64,000 nt of DNA, taken from Halorarum salinum. GTDB lineage: Archaea > Halobacteriota > Halobacteria > Halobacteriales > Haloferacaceae. Each line of letters begins with the position of its first letter. Positions within the stretch are counted from its first letter, which is position 1. The notes under the pieces were generated by a model that did no database searches, was not told the origin of the DNA, and saw nothing but the letters and a program-made list of their open reading frames with translations. Positions 1 through 8,944 of this stretch are shown piece after piece. The translations under genes were made by a program, and so were the position numbers. The DNA is taken from NCBI RefSeq assembly GCF_013402875.1, contig NZ_CP058579.1:62001-126000 (forward strand), given 5' to 3'.

Positions 1-798
1 ACCGACCTCTACTCGAAGAAAGCGGGGACGGCGATCGGTTTGACGATGGCCGGTGGCAGTCTCGGAAGTGCCACCTTTCCGGTGATAACAACGATGATTG
101 CTGTCTACCTGAGTTGGAGACATGGGTTCGGATTATTTTTGGTGCTTTTCGCGATAGTAGCAGTCGGTCTTCGATTAACCGTACCACAGCGGACATCACC
201 TAAATCAAACGTAGTAAACCAATTCTCCAGAGAAACACTTGATCAATTGGTGAAGGGCATTTCCAGGGAATCGATCCTGACTGTCGTGATGATCCAAGTA
301 TGCATCTCCTTCATAATGCAGGGGTTTTCGTCGTTTTATCCTTCATTTCTCGTTGATATGCGAGGGATCTCTCCGGGAGTGGCTTCATCCCTCTTTGGTG
401 GATTTTTCATCATAGGCGCCATCGTGCAACCACTCGCTGGTAATATCACGGATCGATTTGGTGCGAAATGGACGCTGACAGGATTATTGGGCGTGTCTGC
501 GTCCGGTTTGTGGTTGCTCTTGTTCGTGGAGGAATTCGTTGCACTAGTGTTAGTAACAATTCTCATCAGCACTTTGAACGGCTGTTACGTAGTTACTCAG
601 ACCAAAATCGCCGACACGTTACCGACTGATCTGCAGGGAACCGGTCTAGGATCACTGAAAGCCGGCTGGATGCTACTCGGAGCGACGTCACCGTTGATTA
701 TCGGTGTGCTCGCGAGCGGTGGTCACTTCCGGATAGGATACGTGCTGTTGGCAGTAATCGGGACGGGCGGAATGCTCATCTCTCTGTTGCGACTGTGA
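1..798 (+). CDS. MFS transporter, C-terminal part (5' end outside window)
   Basis: The reading frame is open from base 1, so the gene begins upstream and only about 265 residues are visible. They contain some seven or eight hydrophobic helices with short polar loops, and the loop signature D-R-F-G-A-K-W between two helices (near 447-471), typical of the conserved cytoplasmic loops of the major facilitator superfamily. It is an inner-membrane secondary carrier; the substrate cannot be read from the sequence. It lies just ahead of a crotonase gene and a tripartite carboxylate transporter, so an organic-acid substrate is a reasonable guess but no more. The stop is followed by about 140 non-coding bases. 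Confidence 0.85.
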   Translation, partial: TDLYSKKAGTAIGLTMAGGSLGSATFPVITTMIAVYLSWRHGFGLFLVLFAIVAVGLRLTVPQRTSPKSNVVNQFSRETLDQLVKGISRESILTVVMIQVCISFIMQGFSSFYPSFLVDMRGISPGVASSLFGGFFIIGAIVQPLAGNITDRFGAKWTLTGLLGVSASGLWLLLFVEEFVALVLVTILISTLNGCYVVTQTKIADTLPTDLQGTGLGSLKAGWMLLGATSPLIIGVLASGGHFRIGYVLLAVIGTGGMLISLLRL

Positions 799-941
799 AT
801 TCGTTGTACCGGTTAAGGCGACCAAGCGGCAGGCGACTCTCGAAAACAGAACCACGCGATACGGGTGGAGCAGATTGATCGCAATGGACAAATTATTGTA
901 ATTTCCTAACGTACTTAACCCACTGGAACTACCGGAAACGT

Positions 942-1733
942 ATGGGCGATTTAGACACCATAGACTATACCGTCAAGGAAGGACGCGCCGAAATCATCTT
1001 CGACCGACCGGACAAGCTGAACGCGATAACTGAGACGTTGATGGAGGAACTGAACGTCGCGATAGAAGAAGCTCTCAACGACGATTCAGTGTACGTCATT
1101 ATCCTGTCCGGCCGTGGCCGCGCGTTCTGTGCCGGAGCAGATCTTGATGAGATGAGCGAAGGTGGCGTCGGTTCCGACAACAAACTCGCCTCCGGAGAAT
1201 ATCTGTGGAAAGACCTGAACGCCTGCCGCCTACTGTGGGAGGGGGACAAGCCCACGCTCGCCGCGATTAATGGGCCGGCTGTAGGAGGAGGATTCGACTT
1301 CCTTCTCTCGTGCGATCTCAGGGTCATGAGCGAAGATACGTTCATTCGGGACGGACACACGAAGGTGGGAATGCTACCCACGTTCGCTTCGTATCTCCTC
1401 CCCCGCCTCATCGGTCTGAGTAAGGCGAACGAGATCCTACTGACTGGCAACAATATTACCGCACAAGAGGCGGAGGAGCTAGGGCTGGTATCCGAATTAG
1501 CGCCGGAAGACGAAATCATGGAAGTAGCTCGGGAGTGGGCGAACGAATTGCGGGATCTACCAAGGCTCTCGATAAAACATTCCAAAGCTATGGTCGGTTC
1601 CCAGGATTCGTTGGACGAGGCCCTCAACGATGGATTTGAAAGACGTTGGGAGTGCGTTCAAGATTCCGAACGCAACGAAGCCATTGATGCGTTCCTAGAT
1701 GGCCGGTCACCGGAGTTTGATCGAGAGTATTGA
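942..1733 (+). CDS. Enoyl-CoA hydratase/isomerase family (crotonase fold)
   Basis: 263 residues, the usual crotonase length. The two oxyanion-hole segments are clear: RGRAFCAGADLDEM near residue 55-70 and INGPAVGGGFDFLLSCDLRV near 108-128. Family members act on CoA thioesters (hydration, isomerisation, hydrolysis or decarboxylation). The position of the first catalytic Glu of true enoyl-CoA hydratases (motif PExxLG) reads GHTKVG here. The second Glu position (ANEILLTG) is kept. The protein may therefore be an isomerase or another crotonase rather than a standard hydratase; that is inference. A TATA-like ACTTAA is centred about 26 bases before the ATG, fitting a leaderless transcript. The tripartite transporter operon follows in the same direction after 267 bases. 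Confidence 0.85.
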   Translation: MGDLDTIDYTVKEGRAEIIFDRPDKLNAITETLMEELNVAIEEALNDDSVYVIILSGRGRAFCAGADLDEMSEGGVGSDNKLASGEYLWKDLNACRLLWEGDKPTLAAINGPAVGGGFDFLLSCDLRVMSEDTFIRDGHTKVGMLPTFASYLLPRLIGLSKANEILLTGNNITAQEAEELGLVSELAPEDEIMEVAREWANELRDLPRLSIKHSKAMVGSQDSLDEALNDGFERRWECVQDSERNEAIDAFLDGRSPEFDREY

Positions 1734-2000
1734 TCGATTCTGTAAACGTCGATTTGGCGCGACGCATCGATCGATTTGATCCGGAAACCAATCGGCATTC
1801 CCATAGCAACGATTCGTTCCATGTCGTGTAAACCGTATTGATCGGAAAATTGGCCGACGAGTGAAGATCAGTAACTGAAACTGTTACTGGGTGGGACAGA
1901 GGTAATATTGTATGCGAGTTTTGTGAAACATGCAATTAACCATCATCGACTGTGATTATCCGTTAAGGTTAATACCCATTGTTATGTGGTATAGAAACGC

Positions 2001-3077
2001 ATGGTGTTAGATGACAGCAGTAAACTGGTAAACCGGCGACGATTCGTCAAATATACAGGAGGAAGCTCGATAGCGGCTCTAGCGGGATGTCTCGGCGGCG
2101 GTGGCGACGATAACGGCGACGGAAACGGCGACGGAAACGGCGGCGGAAACGGCGGCGGCGACGATTTCCCGTCCGATACCTTCAACACAATCGTACCGTA
2201 CGCCGAAGGTGGTGGGTCGGATGCGTACGCGCGACACTTCACAGCCGAGCTCGCGGACATAACTGGCACCGATTATCAAGTAGAGAACCTCCCTGGAGCG
2301 GGTGCCACGCGAGGGATGACGGTCCTCCACGACAGACCCGCTAACGGATATCACATGGGCCTCGCGTCGCCACCGGCATCGGGACTGATGACGTACCTTC
2401 TGGAACCCGACCGGCTGGATTGGGATTACAGTGACTTCTCCGGACTCGCCGTCGTGGGACGAAGTACCACGATCGTCACGGCGAATCCAGATCTCGGTAT
2501 CGAAGATTACGAGGACCTCGCCGAAAGGGTTCGGTCCGGGGAATTTACGACGACCGGCGGTCCAGGTCTCGGAGGAATCGAACACGTGGCCTACGTGTTC
2601 ATGAAAGAGAACCACGACATGCCGATCGAAGATTTCGTCGCATACGACGGCTGTGGGCCGACCCAGCAGGCCGTAGCATCCGGTGAAATTCCCTTCGGCA
2701 TCTGTTCGGAGCCCTCGGCGCAACCGTTTATCGAGAGCGGAGACGTAGAGCCCATCGCGGATATCACAACGAGTGGCGGCCTCATCAGCGATATCCCGTC
2801 GGTCGCAGATTTCGGATACGCTGATATGGACTCCTTCGGATATCCGACGCGGTGTCTCTTGGGTCCGCCGGGCGTCCCCGAAGAGCGGCGCGAGGCTCTC
2901 TCCCAAGCTTTCAAGGAGGCCACTGAGACGGAAAGCACCCAGCAGTGGGAGGAAGAAACCGGCAACGCCGTGCTGTGGGGAGACCACGAAGAAGCCGAAC
3001 AGGCTTGGAAAGGAGCCATTGAGTCGATCCCCGAAGAAGTCAATCTGGATGCCGTGCGAGAAGACATGCAAGAGTAA
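2001..3077 (+). CDS. tctC: Tripartite tricarboxylate transporter substrate-binding lipoprotein (TctC family)
   Basis: 358 residues. The N-terminus has a twin-arginine-like NRRRFVKY, a hydrophobic stretch and a lipobox LAGC, then a long Gly/Asp/Asn linker (about residues 32-53) tying the protein to the membrane, the usual haloarchaeal arrangement. The mature part begins with VPYAEGGGSDAYAR, the ligand-binding start of TctC/Bug proteins, and later has GGPGLGG and a C-terminal PPGVPEER segment, both typical of the family. It binds an organic acid outside the cell and hands it to the TctAB membrane pair encoded directly downstream (33 bases to tctB). A TATA-like TTAATA lies about 29 bases before the ATG. 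The Gly/Asp linker is encoded by a short imprecise tandem repeat (about 2097-2160). Confidence 0.93.
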   Translation: MVLDDSSKLVNRRRFVKYTGGSSIAALAGCLGGGGDDNGDGNGDGNGGGNGGGDDFPSDTFNTIVPYAEGGGSDAYARHFTAELADITGTDYQVENLPGAGATRGMTVLHDRPANGYHMGLASPPASGLMTYLLEPDRLDWDYSDFSGLAVVGRSTTIVTANPDLGIEDYEDLAERVRSGEFTTTGGPGLGGIEHVAYVFMKENHDMPIEDFVAYDGCGPTQQAVASGEIPFGICSEPSAQPFIESGDVEPIADITTSGGLISDIPSVADFGYADMDSFGYPTRCLLGPPGVPEERREALSQAFKEATETESTQQWEEETGNAVLWGDHEEAEQAWKGAIESIPEEVNLDAVREDMQE

Positions 3078-3109
3078 TAGATTTATAGTCAGAAGCAGAT
3101 ATCAGATTA

Positions 3110-3622
3110 ATGTTCGAAAGAGAAAAGATCGATTCTGAAACTTTTTTATTGTTGATGCTCCTCGTCATAGCCATTTACATGCATATTAACGCGTACCAGT
3201 ACCCACAGGTTGCGCAACGGTTCCCACAATTCATGTCCACCGTCGTCATCGTGGGAGCCACAATACTACTCGGGAAGAATTTATTCCCTGACAAAATGGA
3301 CATCCTGAGTGTGGAAGAGGAAGACATGGCTTTCAACTTCGGCGAGGCCGAAGGTGAAGAGTTACAAGATTCGTCGGACGAGATGGAGATGAACTCCAAA
3401 TATGTTCAAGTAACGCTATTGTTGACTACCGTGTATATCGTTTCCGGCTTATTCGTCGGATTCTATTGGTTGTCGCCATTATTTGTGGCTGTGTACGCCA
3501 AGTACTTCGGTTTGAGTAACACACGGGTAGTGTTACTCACGGTCTTAGCTTTCTTGATATCCCACGTGTTCCTGGTATTCATGGATGCACCGATCAACCA
3601 AGGGTTACTCGAAGGGTGGTAA
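3110..3622 (+). CDS. tctB: Tripartite tricarboxylate transporter small membrane subunit (TctB family)
   Basis: 170 residues with four predicted hydrophobic helices: two near the N-terminus (about 10-30 and 42-58), a polar acidic loop of about 35 residues (EEEDMAFNFGEAEGEE region), and two in the C-terminal half (about 97-125 and 132-160). Size, topology and position between tctC and tctA identify it as TctB, the poorly conserved small membrane component. It ends one base before the tctA start, so the two are probably translated together. A large acidic loop facing the cytoplasm or exterior is common in haloarchaeal members. Confidence 0.85.
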   Translation: MFEREKIDSETFLLLMLLVIAIYMHINAYQYPQVAQRFPQFMSTVVIVGATILLGKNLFPDKMDILSVEEEDMAFNFGEAEGEELQDSSDEMEMNSKYVQVTLLLTTVYIVSGLFVGFYWLSPLFVAVYAKYFGLSNTRVVLLTVLAFLISHVFLVFMDAPINQGLLEGW

Positions 3623-3623
3623 T

Positions 3624-5126
3624 ATGTTAGAAAACATTATTCAAGGAATAGAAATAGTTATCAGTTATCCGACGTACTTATTCGTGATAGTCGGTCTCGT
3701 ACTTGGCATAATTATCGGTGCAATTCCGGGCATTGGACCGATTATTGGAATGGCCATCTTGCTGCCGCTCACGGCACCCCTAGAAGGCGTCAATGTGATC
3801 ATCATGTTCATCATGATCTATCTCGGCGGCATGTATGGGGGAAGCATCGCTGCCATCCTGATCAACACTCCAGGGACGGCAGGAGCGGCAGCTACGACGT
3901 TCGACGGGTATCCGATGTCGAAGAAAGGGAGGGCGAAAGACGCGTTAGCGATTTCTGCCGTAGCATCTTCGGCAGGAGGGATCATTTCCCTCGTTATCTT
4001 GTTCTTGGTGCTGCCAATCGTGACGACGATCGTGTTGGCGTTTGGCTCCCCGGAGTACTTCTTGATCGCCCTTCTTGGTATCGTGATGATCACTATCGTC
4101 GCCGAAGGTGCTCTGTTGAAGGGGTTGACAGTCGGAAGTTTTGGATTACTGATAACCACCGTCGGAGTAGCCCCGATGACTCTCGATTTCCGATATCCAA
4201 TTCACGGTGCATTGTACGACGGCATCAGTTTCGTCGCGGTACTGATCGGACTGTTCGCTATATCCGAGATGCTTCAATTAGCTGGGAAGCAGGGGACGAT
4301 CGCCAGCGAGAACGAAGGCGGTGGGGTGAGCGGATCGATTTGGGACGGGGCGTTGGAGGTCGTGAGACGTCCGTTCACCGTACTCAAATCAGGATTGATA
4401 GGGATGTCCATCGGGGCGATCCCCGGAGCAGGAGGGTCTGTTTCTAACTTTATAGCATACGCAGAGACCTTACGGAGTGATAAAAATCCGGATTCGTTCG
4501 GGGATGGAAATCCGAGAGGAGTGATGTCCTCCGAAGCGTCCAACAGCGCTACGGTTGCGGGGTCGCTCATTCCAACGTTATCGTTCGGAATCCCCGGCAG
4601 TGGTACGACTGCCGTCCTGCTAGGGGCGCTTATTCTTCACGGGATACAGCCGGGTCCCAGTTTGTTCGCAGAAAACATACAAATTACGTATAGCTTCTTG
4701 TTCGCTCTAGTCCTCGGGAACCTTCTCATATTGACACTGGGTCTGACAATCATCACAAAAGCGGGAATCATAACACGGATTGATGTTAATCAGATCATCC
4801 CGCTCGTGATAATTCTCGCGGTGTACGGAGCGATCAACCTTCGAATTAACTTCATCGACATAGTGACACTGCTCCTGTTCGGCGTGATCGGATTTTACAT
4901 GGTCAAACACGATTACTCTATCATTGCTCTCGTGTTGGGAGTAGTGTTGGGACGAATAGCTGAAGCGAACCTCTACAGGTCATTACAACTCTCCGGTGGA
5001 GAGCTCTCGATTTTTGTTAGCCCCTCTCAGCCGTTATCGCTGTTGTTAACAATATCGATTGTGTTGTTGTTATTCCTCCCGATTACGCTCCCATATATAA
5101 GGAAAATTAGCACAAATTACATATAA
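3624..5126 (+). CDS. tctA: Tripartite tricarboxylate transporter large membrane subunit (TctA family)
   Basis: 500 residues and about twelve helices. The two TctA signature segments are present: GAIPGIGPIIG near residue 35-46 and the repeat-half counterpart GAIPGAGGSVSNFIAYAE near 268-285. The conserved YGGSIAAILINTPGTAGAAAT near residues 75-95 is also seen. I place the start at the ATG two bases after the tctB stop rather than at an upstream in-frame start inside tctB, because homologues begin with a short N-terminus before the first helix. It is the pore-forming subunit of the secondary carrier that takes its substrate from TctC. No genes follow in this direction for a long way, so tctCBA seems a closed operon. 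Confidence 0.95.
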   Translation: MLENIIQGIEIVISYPTYLFVIVGLVLGIIIGAIPGIGPIIGMAILLPLTAPLEGVNVIIMFIMIYLGGMYGGSIAAILINTPGTAGAAATTFDGYPMSKKGRAKDALAISAVASSAGGIISLVILFLVLPIVTTIVLAFGSPEYFLIALLGIVMITIVAEGALLKGLTVGSFGLLITTVGVAPMTLDFRYPIHGALYDGISFVAVLIGLFAISEMLQLAGKQGTIASENEGGGVSGSIWDGALEVVRRPFTVLKSGLIGMSIGAIPGAGGSVSNFIAYAETLRSDKNPDSFGDGNPRGVMSSEASNSATVAGSLIPTLSFGIPGSGTTAVLLGALILHGIQPGPSLFAENIQITYSFLFALVLGNLLILTLGLTIITKAGIITRIDVNQIIPLVIILAVYGAINLRINFIDIVTLLLFGVIGFYMVKHDYSIIALVLGVVLGRIAEANLYRSLQLSGGELSIFVSPSQPLSLLLTISIVLLLFLPITLPYIRKISTNYI

Positions 5127-5283
5127 GAATCAGCAGTTTTCCTTTCACTATATTGAACGAAGCCGCGCTATCAGCCGCGATTCTACAGACAGCGTAGCGT
5201 CAGCAAGTCAACTAGTGATAGAACCCTCATTCGTGAAAGAGCGTAGAATACGTTGACTTGGTCGAATCTAGTCGATAGAATGA

Positions 5284-6813
5284 TCAAGAGAGGAGCGACT
5301 CCGGACTCTCGATGCTCGATTGAAGCTCTTGCAAAAAGCTCACGGCAGTCGCACCTTCGACGACACGATGGTCGTAGGTGAGCGTAAGATGCATGAACTT
5401 TCGAGGTTCGATCTCGCCCTCTACAATGCCAGCGTCTTCAAAAATCGTACACATTCCAAGGACGGCAGTTTGTGGCGGCCGGATCTGTGGGGTATTGAGG
5501 TAGGCCCCGAGTTGGCCAGCGTTCGAAACGGAAAACGTTCCGTTCTGTAATTCGACCGGATCGAGACGTCCCTCTCGAGCGGCTGTGGCGAGTTCATCGA
5601 TCTCTTCGCTCAAATCCCTAATGGTTATCTCGTCGGCATGGTAAATAGTCGGGACGAGAAGTCCTCGATCGGTATTCACGGCGATGCCGACGTTGATATC
5701 ACTGTAGGTGTCGATAGTTTGATCCGAGATTGAAGCGTTGAGAAGTCGGTACTCCTCGGACGAGAGAGCGTCGGCTACTGCCCGGACGACGAATGCAGTG
5801 TACGATAGATCCACTGTCCATGCCTCGGAAAGTCGAACACGTAACTCGACGAGATCGGTGACGTCGACGCGGATCATCGTCGTAGTGTTCGCGTATTCTC
5901 CTGCTGCACGACCCATTTGTTCGAACATGACCTCTCTTGGCCCTTCGATCGGTACGGTTTCAGCGATGCTGGGAGCACTGCGCTGGCTGTCACGCTGGGA
6001 TTGGATGCTGGTATGGTCCTCAAACGCAGCGTACTGTCGAACGTACGCCTTCACGTCGGATTCTCGGAGTTCATCCTCGTCGAGTCGTTCCGCTACGACC
6101 GATAAATCGACGCCATATTCCTCCGCAACGACTCTCGCTCGTGGCGAAGCGAGTACGGCGTTCTTCCGCTCGCCCGTGTTCTTTCCTCTAGATCGGTTAT
6201 CGCGTTCCGGCGTGTTACCCTGGTGGGACATTCGCTTCTCTCCTTCCTGCACTTCGTCAGGTGGGTCTCGTTCTTTCGCCCGGTTTGGAGAGACAGATGT
6301 CGATTTCATGTCTTCGCCCCGTGATACGTTAGTAGGGCGTTTGTCGAGCAAGGCCAAAACGTCGTCACGATCCAATCGGCGTTTCCCTACCGTAGCAGCC
6401 ACGGTTTCGAGTTCGAGGCCGTGCTCACGTGCTAACTTACGAGCACTGGGCGTCGCCCTGACGATCGACCGGTCGTCATCTTCATCCTCTGTCGTACCCC
6501 CGGATGGCGGTCCTCCGATCGGGTTTGCGGAACTCCCGACTTCCGGTCCGACCTGATCAAGGGTATCGTCTATCTCATTGGGGGTCCCGATACGGCCCAG
6601 GAGGGTTCCGACCGGAACCGTCTCGGTTTCTGTAACCGCTTTGTCGAGCAACTGTCCGCTCTCTTCAGCACACAATTTGAACGACGTCTTGTCAGATTCG
6701 ACGACGACCACGGGATCCCCAGAATCAACGGCATTACCGGTTTCGACGAGCCACTTGATGACGGTCCCTTTCTCCATCGCTTGACCACTCTTGGGAAGAC
6801 GAATTTCTTGCAT
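5284..6813 (-). CDS. 2-oxoacid dehydrogenase E2, dihydrolipoamide acyltransferase with two subunit-binding domains
   Basis: 509 residues. Domains in order: a lipoyl domain (1-78, lipoyl-lysine in ESDKTS at K42), then two separate peripheral subunit-binding domains, the first near 119-156 (RATPSARKLAREHG) and the second near 220-258 (LASPRARVVAEEYG), linked by charged segments. The acyltransferase catalytic domain follows (about 275-509). The active-site motif reads DHRVVEG, with His482 present and the usual Asp of DHRxxDG replaced by Glu486. E2 forms the core of the complex and carries acyl groups to CoA. It is the last gene of an E1alpha-E1beta-E2 operon, two bases after E1beta. No E3 (lipoamide dehydrogenase) is in the window. 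Substrate: branched-chain 2-oxoacids, acetoin or pyruvate are all possible. Confidence 0.92.
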   Translation of the reverse strand: MQEIRLPKSGQAMEKGTVIKWLVETGNAVDSGDPVVVVESDKTSFKLCAEESGQLLDKAVTETETVPVGTLLGRIGTPNEIDDTLDQVGPEVGSSANPIGGPPSGGTTEDEDDDRSIVRATPSARKLAREHGLELETVAATVGKRRLDRDDVLALLDKRPTNVSRGEDMKSTSVSPNRAKERDPPDEVQEGEKRMSHQGNTPERDNRSRGKNTGERKNAVLASPRARVVAEEYGVDLSVVAERLDEDELRESDVKAYVRQYAAFEDHTSIQSQRDSQRSAPSIAETVPIEGPREVMFEQMGRAAGEYANTTTMIRVDVTDLVELRVRLSEAWTVDLSYTAFVVRAVADALSSEEYRLLNASISDQTIDTYSDINVGIAVNTDRGLLVPTIYHADEITIRDLSEEIDELATAAREGRLDPVELQNGTFSVSNAGQLGAYLNTPQIRPPQTAVLGMCTIFEDAGIVEGEIEPRKFMHLTLTYDHRVVEGATAVSFLQELQSSIESPESLLS

Positions 6814-6815
6814 GG

Positions 6816-7790
6816 TTACTCAAGGATATCGCGAAGGGACGACTCAATGTCGGTGGCGTCGGGGAGATAATAGTCTTCGAGGTTCTCCGCGAACGGAACC
6901 GGCGTGAACGGCGCACCGATCCTGGTTATCGGGGCATCCAGGTAGAAAAGTGCGTTCTCCGCAATTTGAGCCGCGATCTCCCCTCCGATTCCACCGAATA
7001 TAGGCGCCTCGTGGACGGTCGCGAGAGCGTTGGTCTTTTGGACCGAGCCGACGATCGGGGCGATATCCAGCGGAACCAACGTACGGGGATTTATGACCTC
7101 CACGTAGATTCCGTTCTTCTCCAAGTTTTCAGCAGCCGCAAGAGCTTCGCGCACCATACCGCCGATTGCGACGACCGTCGCATCCTCGCCGTATCGGACG
7201 ATTTCCGATCTACAGAGCGGGAACGTCTCCGGCTCTTCGGGGACATCGCCTTTGATGTCGTACTGACGTTTATTTTCCAGGAAGACAACTGGATCGTTAT
7301 CGCGAATAGCAGCCTTTAGCAATGCCCGATACTCTCGCGGCGTCGCGGGTGCTACGAGTTTCAATCCCGGAACGTTCTGAAACCAGCTCACCGGACTCTG
7401 ACTGTGGTGAAGACCGAACTGATCGCCAGCGCCGTAGGTGGTTCGAACGACCAAGGGGACACTCGTGTCGTCGGCGTAGTTGAAGTGCATCTTCGCAGCA
7501 TAGTTGATTAGGTGGTCGGCGATGATCGACGTGAAATCGCCGAACATGATTTCGACGACCGGACGAGCTCCTGACAACGCGGCTCCAACCGCAGTCCCAC
7601 CGAGAGCGGTTTCTGACAGCGGAGTGTCAAATACGCGATCTTCTCCGAACTTATCCTGAAGACCCGCAGTGACCTGAAAGAGCCCTCCATACTCTCCAAC
7701 GTCTTCTCCATAAACGAAGACGCGTTCGTCTCGCTCGAGTTCTTCCCGGAGTGCTATGTTCAGCGCCTCGATGGCCGAGAGTTCAGTCAT
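6816..7790 (-). CDS. 2-oxoacid dehydrogenase E1 beta subunit (transketolase-like)
   Basis: 324 residues, full length for the E1-beta family. Recognisable segments are FVYGEDVGEYGGLFQVT near the N-terminus, the ThDP-contacting FDTPLSETALGGTAVGAAL, the middle TTYGAGDQFGLHHSQSP and the C-terminal LATVHEAPIFGGIGGEIAAQ. E1beta pairs with E1alpha to make the thiamine-diphosphate-dependent decarboxylase of a 2-oxoacid (or acetoin) dehydrogenase complex. It overlaps the end of the E1alpha gene by 8 bases and is followed by E2 after two bases, so the three are one transcription unit. Confidence 0.95.
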   Translation of the reverse strand: MTELSAIEALNIALREELERDERVFVYGEDVGEYGGLFQVTAGLQDKFGEDRVFDTPLSETALGGTAVGAALSGARPVVEIMFGDFTSIIADHLINYAAKMHFNYADDTSVPLVVRTTYGAGDQFGLHHSQSPVSWFQNVPGLKLVAPATPREYRALLKAAIRDNDPVVFLENKRQYDIKGDVPEEPETFPLCRSEIVRYGEDATVVAIGGMVREALAAAENLEKNGIYVEVINPRTLVPLDIAPIVGSVQKTNALATVHEAPIFGGIGGEIAAQIAENALFYLDAPITRIGAPFTPVPFAENLEDYYLPDATDIESSLRDILE

Positions 7791-8769
7791 CGGTTACAGT
7801 TCCCTCCGGACCGACGTCTGCATCACTGTAAACGTGGTACATGGCCTCTTCCTCGGGAAGCGAGTCTTCCTGAGCTGCTTCGAAAGCCTCGTCCACCTGC
7901 TGTCGGATTTGTTCGTCCGTATCCCGGATCCACGTCTCGTCGACGATATCAGCTTCGAGTAATCGGGATCGATAGATATCGACGGGGTCCCGTTCTTTCC
8001 ACCGTTCTAGTTGATCGCTATCTCGCTGATCCTGCATTATCTCGGCGTGCGGACGGTAGCGGAACGTTTTGGCCTCAATCAAGGTGGGTCCCTCGCCGTT
8101 CCTCGCCCGGTTGGCTGCCTCCTCCGTTGCCTCGGCCACTTCGTCTGCGTCCTGGCCGTCGACGATTCGTTTCGGGAGATACGATCCGATGAAATCGACG
8201 AGATCGTCCACTGGCGTAATCTTTTCGACAGGTGTCGCTTCCGTCCATTGGTTGTTCTCGATCACGAAAACGACGGGGAGTTGGAAGACCGACGCAAAGT
8301 TCAACGCCGTGTGGAACTCACCGCGAGTGGTCGTGCCGTCTCCGAAGAATACCAACGAAACGAACTTACGGTCAAGCAATTTACTTGTCAACCCCACACC
8401 GACAGCCGTGTTGAGATGGCTTCCGACCAAACCAGTCGTACCGAGAATCCGGTGTTCCGTAGACCCGACGTGGTGCTGAGTCGTTCGTCCGGAAGAAGGT
8501 CCCGCTTCAGTTCCGAACATGCCGGCGACGACCGTATCGAGCGGCATACGCATCAGAATAGCGGCGCGGGTACGGAGGGACGGTGCTACGAAATCCGTCT
8601 TGGCGACTGCCGCAGTAGCACCGACGCCGACGGCCTCCTGTCCGATACTGAGATGGGGGAGTTCCGGTACCCCCTCCAGTTCGTGTATCTTAAGAGCCTT
8701 CTCTTCGCACCGGCGCGTCAAGAGAAGAGACTCCATGATAGTTCGTCTCTGTTCTTCTGATAAGGGCAT
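7783..8769 (-). CDS. 2-oxoacid dehydrogenase E1 alpha subunit
   Basis: 328 residues from the ATG at 8769; a TTG seven codons upstream is also in frame but homologues start near MPLSEEQR. The ThDP motif is clear: VFFGDGTTTRGEFHTALNFA followed by VIENNQW (GDG...NN). The segment SLRTRAAILMRMP and the phosphorylation-loop region YRPHAE are typical of the E1alpha family. First gene of the E1alpha-E1beta-E2 operon. A 17-base palindrome lies 37-53 bases upstream of the ATG and may be its operator. The enzyme oxidatively decarboxylates a 2-oxo acid in the cytoplasm; without the E3 subunit and biochemical data the substrate remains open. Confidence 0.95.
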   Translation of the reverse strand: MPLSEEQRRTIMESLLLTRRCEEKALKIHELEGVPELPHLSIGQEAVGVGATAAVAKTDFVAPSLRTRAAILMRMPLDTVVAGMFGTEAGPSSGRTTQHHVGSTEHRILGTTGLVGSHLNTAVGVGLTSKLLDRKFVSLVFFGDGTTTRGEFHTALNFASVFQLPVVFVIENNQWTEATPVEKITPVDDLVDFIGSYLPKRIVDGQDADEVAEATEEAANRARNGEGPTLIEAKTFRYRPHAEIMQDQRDSDQLERWKERDPVDIYRSRLLEADIVDETWIRDTDEQIRQQVDEAFEAAQEDSLPEEEAMYHVYSDADVGPEGTVTDD

Positions 8770-8805
8770 ATAGATAGAACAGGGAGACAATCAACATGAG
8801 CATTG

Positions 8806-8822
8806 TGACAGACTATCTGTCA
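8806..8822. promoter_or_regulatory. Palindrome upstream of the E1alpha operon
   Basis: TGACAGACTATCTGTCA: two perfect 7-base arms around CTA, lying about 37-53 bases ahead of the E1alpha start. This is where a haloarchaeal promoter and operator would sit. The regulator is unknown. Role as an operator is inference. Confidence 0.45.
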
Positions 8823-8918
8823 TTAGCTCGTAGACCGTACGTACAGACAGCGAAACGAGCGGCGATATCGATGGAAATTGGCCAGTTAGCGCCACTCGTA
8901 CGATTGGACTTTGACTAT

Positions 8919-8936
8919 CCACGGCTTTAGTCGTGG
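8919..8936. repeat. Hairpin resembling an IS200/IS605 end
   Basis: CCACGGCTTTAGTCGTGG, a small hairpin preceded on the minus strand by GAGGAGAAAAC. It resembles the subterminal hairpins that mark the right ends of haloarchaeal IS1341/IS605 elements. It sits exactly where the dead FAH gene loses similarity to its family, suggesting a past insertion or deletion at this point. No TnpB sequence remains here. Confidence 0.4.
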
Positions 8937-8944
8937 GTTTTCTC

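Noticed and set aside
965-1627. Long minus-strand frame opposite the crotonase gene
   Set aside because: Antisense shadow of a strongly coding gene with no family resemblance; similar shadows opposite tctC, E2, FAD and Mo subunits, UbiD and ThDP genes were dropped for the same reason.
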